Assembly: GCF_014333425.1 (NCBI RefSeq)
Contig: NZ_JACRYT010000024.1
Span: forward strand, 1-50,219
Length of the DNA stretch: 50,219 nucleotides
DNA from: Zhenpiania hominis
GTDB taxonomy: Bacteria; Bacillota; Clostridia; Peptostreptococcales; Anaerovoracaceae
Reading direction: 5' to 3'
Below are positions 50,067 through 50,219 of the stretch, one piece after another. The notes beneath the pieces were generated by a model that made no database searches, had not been told where the DNA came from, and saw only the letters and a list, made by a program, of their open reading frames with translations. How positions within the stretch are numbered: position 1 is the stretch's first letter; each line of letters opens with the position of its first letter. Made by a program: the position numbers and the translations under genes.

Positions 50067-50219
50067 TTTTGAATAAAGCGTTATATAAGTTTTATTGAAA
50101 AGAAAGCTAACTATATAAAAGTCAAGTGAAATATATAGATTTAGCTCAAAAAGTTACAACTTGTTACTTGATGTAATTTGAACATTGAAAAGTGAATAGT
50201 GGATAAAAAACGGCATGGC

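Overview
The window looks like chromosome from an anaerobic, moderate-GC Clostridia-type Firmicute. The signs are strong AGGAGG-type ribosome binding sites, sigma-A promoters that often carry an extended -10 (TGnTATAAT), a hybrid-cluster protein, a sigma-54 activator with sigma-54 promoters, two LytR-CpsA-Psr wall ligases, and a short Gram-positive type I toxin gene. No rRNA, CRISPR array or prophage is visible. All family names come from reading motifs; no database was searched.

Left part (1-13.8 kb): a cell-envelope locus. A polysaccharide pyruvyl transferase-like gene is followed by an IS1634-like insertion sequence (1871-3864) flanked by an exact 81-bp direct repeat. The repeat contains the promoter of the next operon, so the insertion duplicated the promoter instead of destroying it. 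That operon encodes an acyl carrier protein, an MBOAT acyltransferase, an SGNH-like protein and a secreted subtilase with Fn3 repeats. On the opposite strand, ending 436 bp away, is an operon for an ANL adenylating ligase and a second, paralogous subtilase. Together these genes hold the four activities of a Dlt-like acylation pathway plus two surface proteases. I consider this the best candidate for an undescribed system.

13.9-31 kb: a LysR regulator and a NitT/TauT-type ABC importer; two tandem LCP ligases with D-Ala-D-Ala ligase, a threonyl-tRNA synthetase lacking the TGS domain, and a DUF2007 protein; a convergent flavoprotein; then sppA, a two-component system and an ABC exporter. An array of four 39-nt hairpins (eight alternating GGGCRAACA motifs) lies between this exporter and tRNA-Arg(CCG).

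31-38.7 kb: a type I toxin-antitoxin locus (27-aa hydrophobic toxin with convergent antisense RNA), trmO, a zinc-ribbon membrane protein, and a Crp/Fnr regulator beside a nitroreductase/PNPOx-like gene and hcp. The last two share a GTTG-N6-CAAC palindrome at an identical distance from the -10 box. A YfcC-type carrier and a DUF2971 gene follow.

38.7-50.2 kb: a MarR-ATPase-FtsX permease operon on the minus strand, an Rpn-type nuclease gene, a MoxR/VWA pair, and a sigma-54 regulon. The regulon consists of a PAS-AAA+-Fis activator followed by an amidohydrolase and a small Cys-rich protein. Each of two sigma-54 promoters (47912 and 50051) is preceded by two AGTGT-N12-ACACT-like sites about 70 bp apart.
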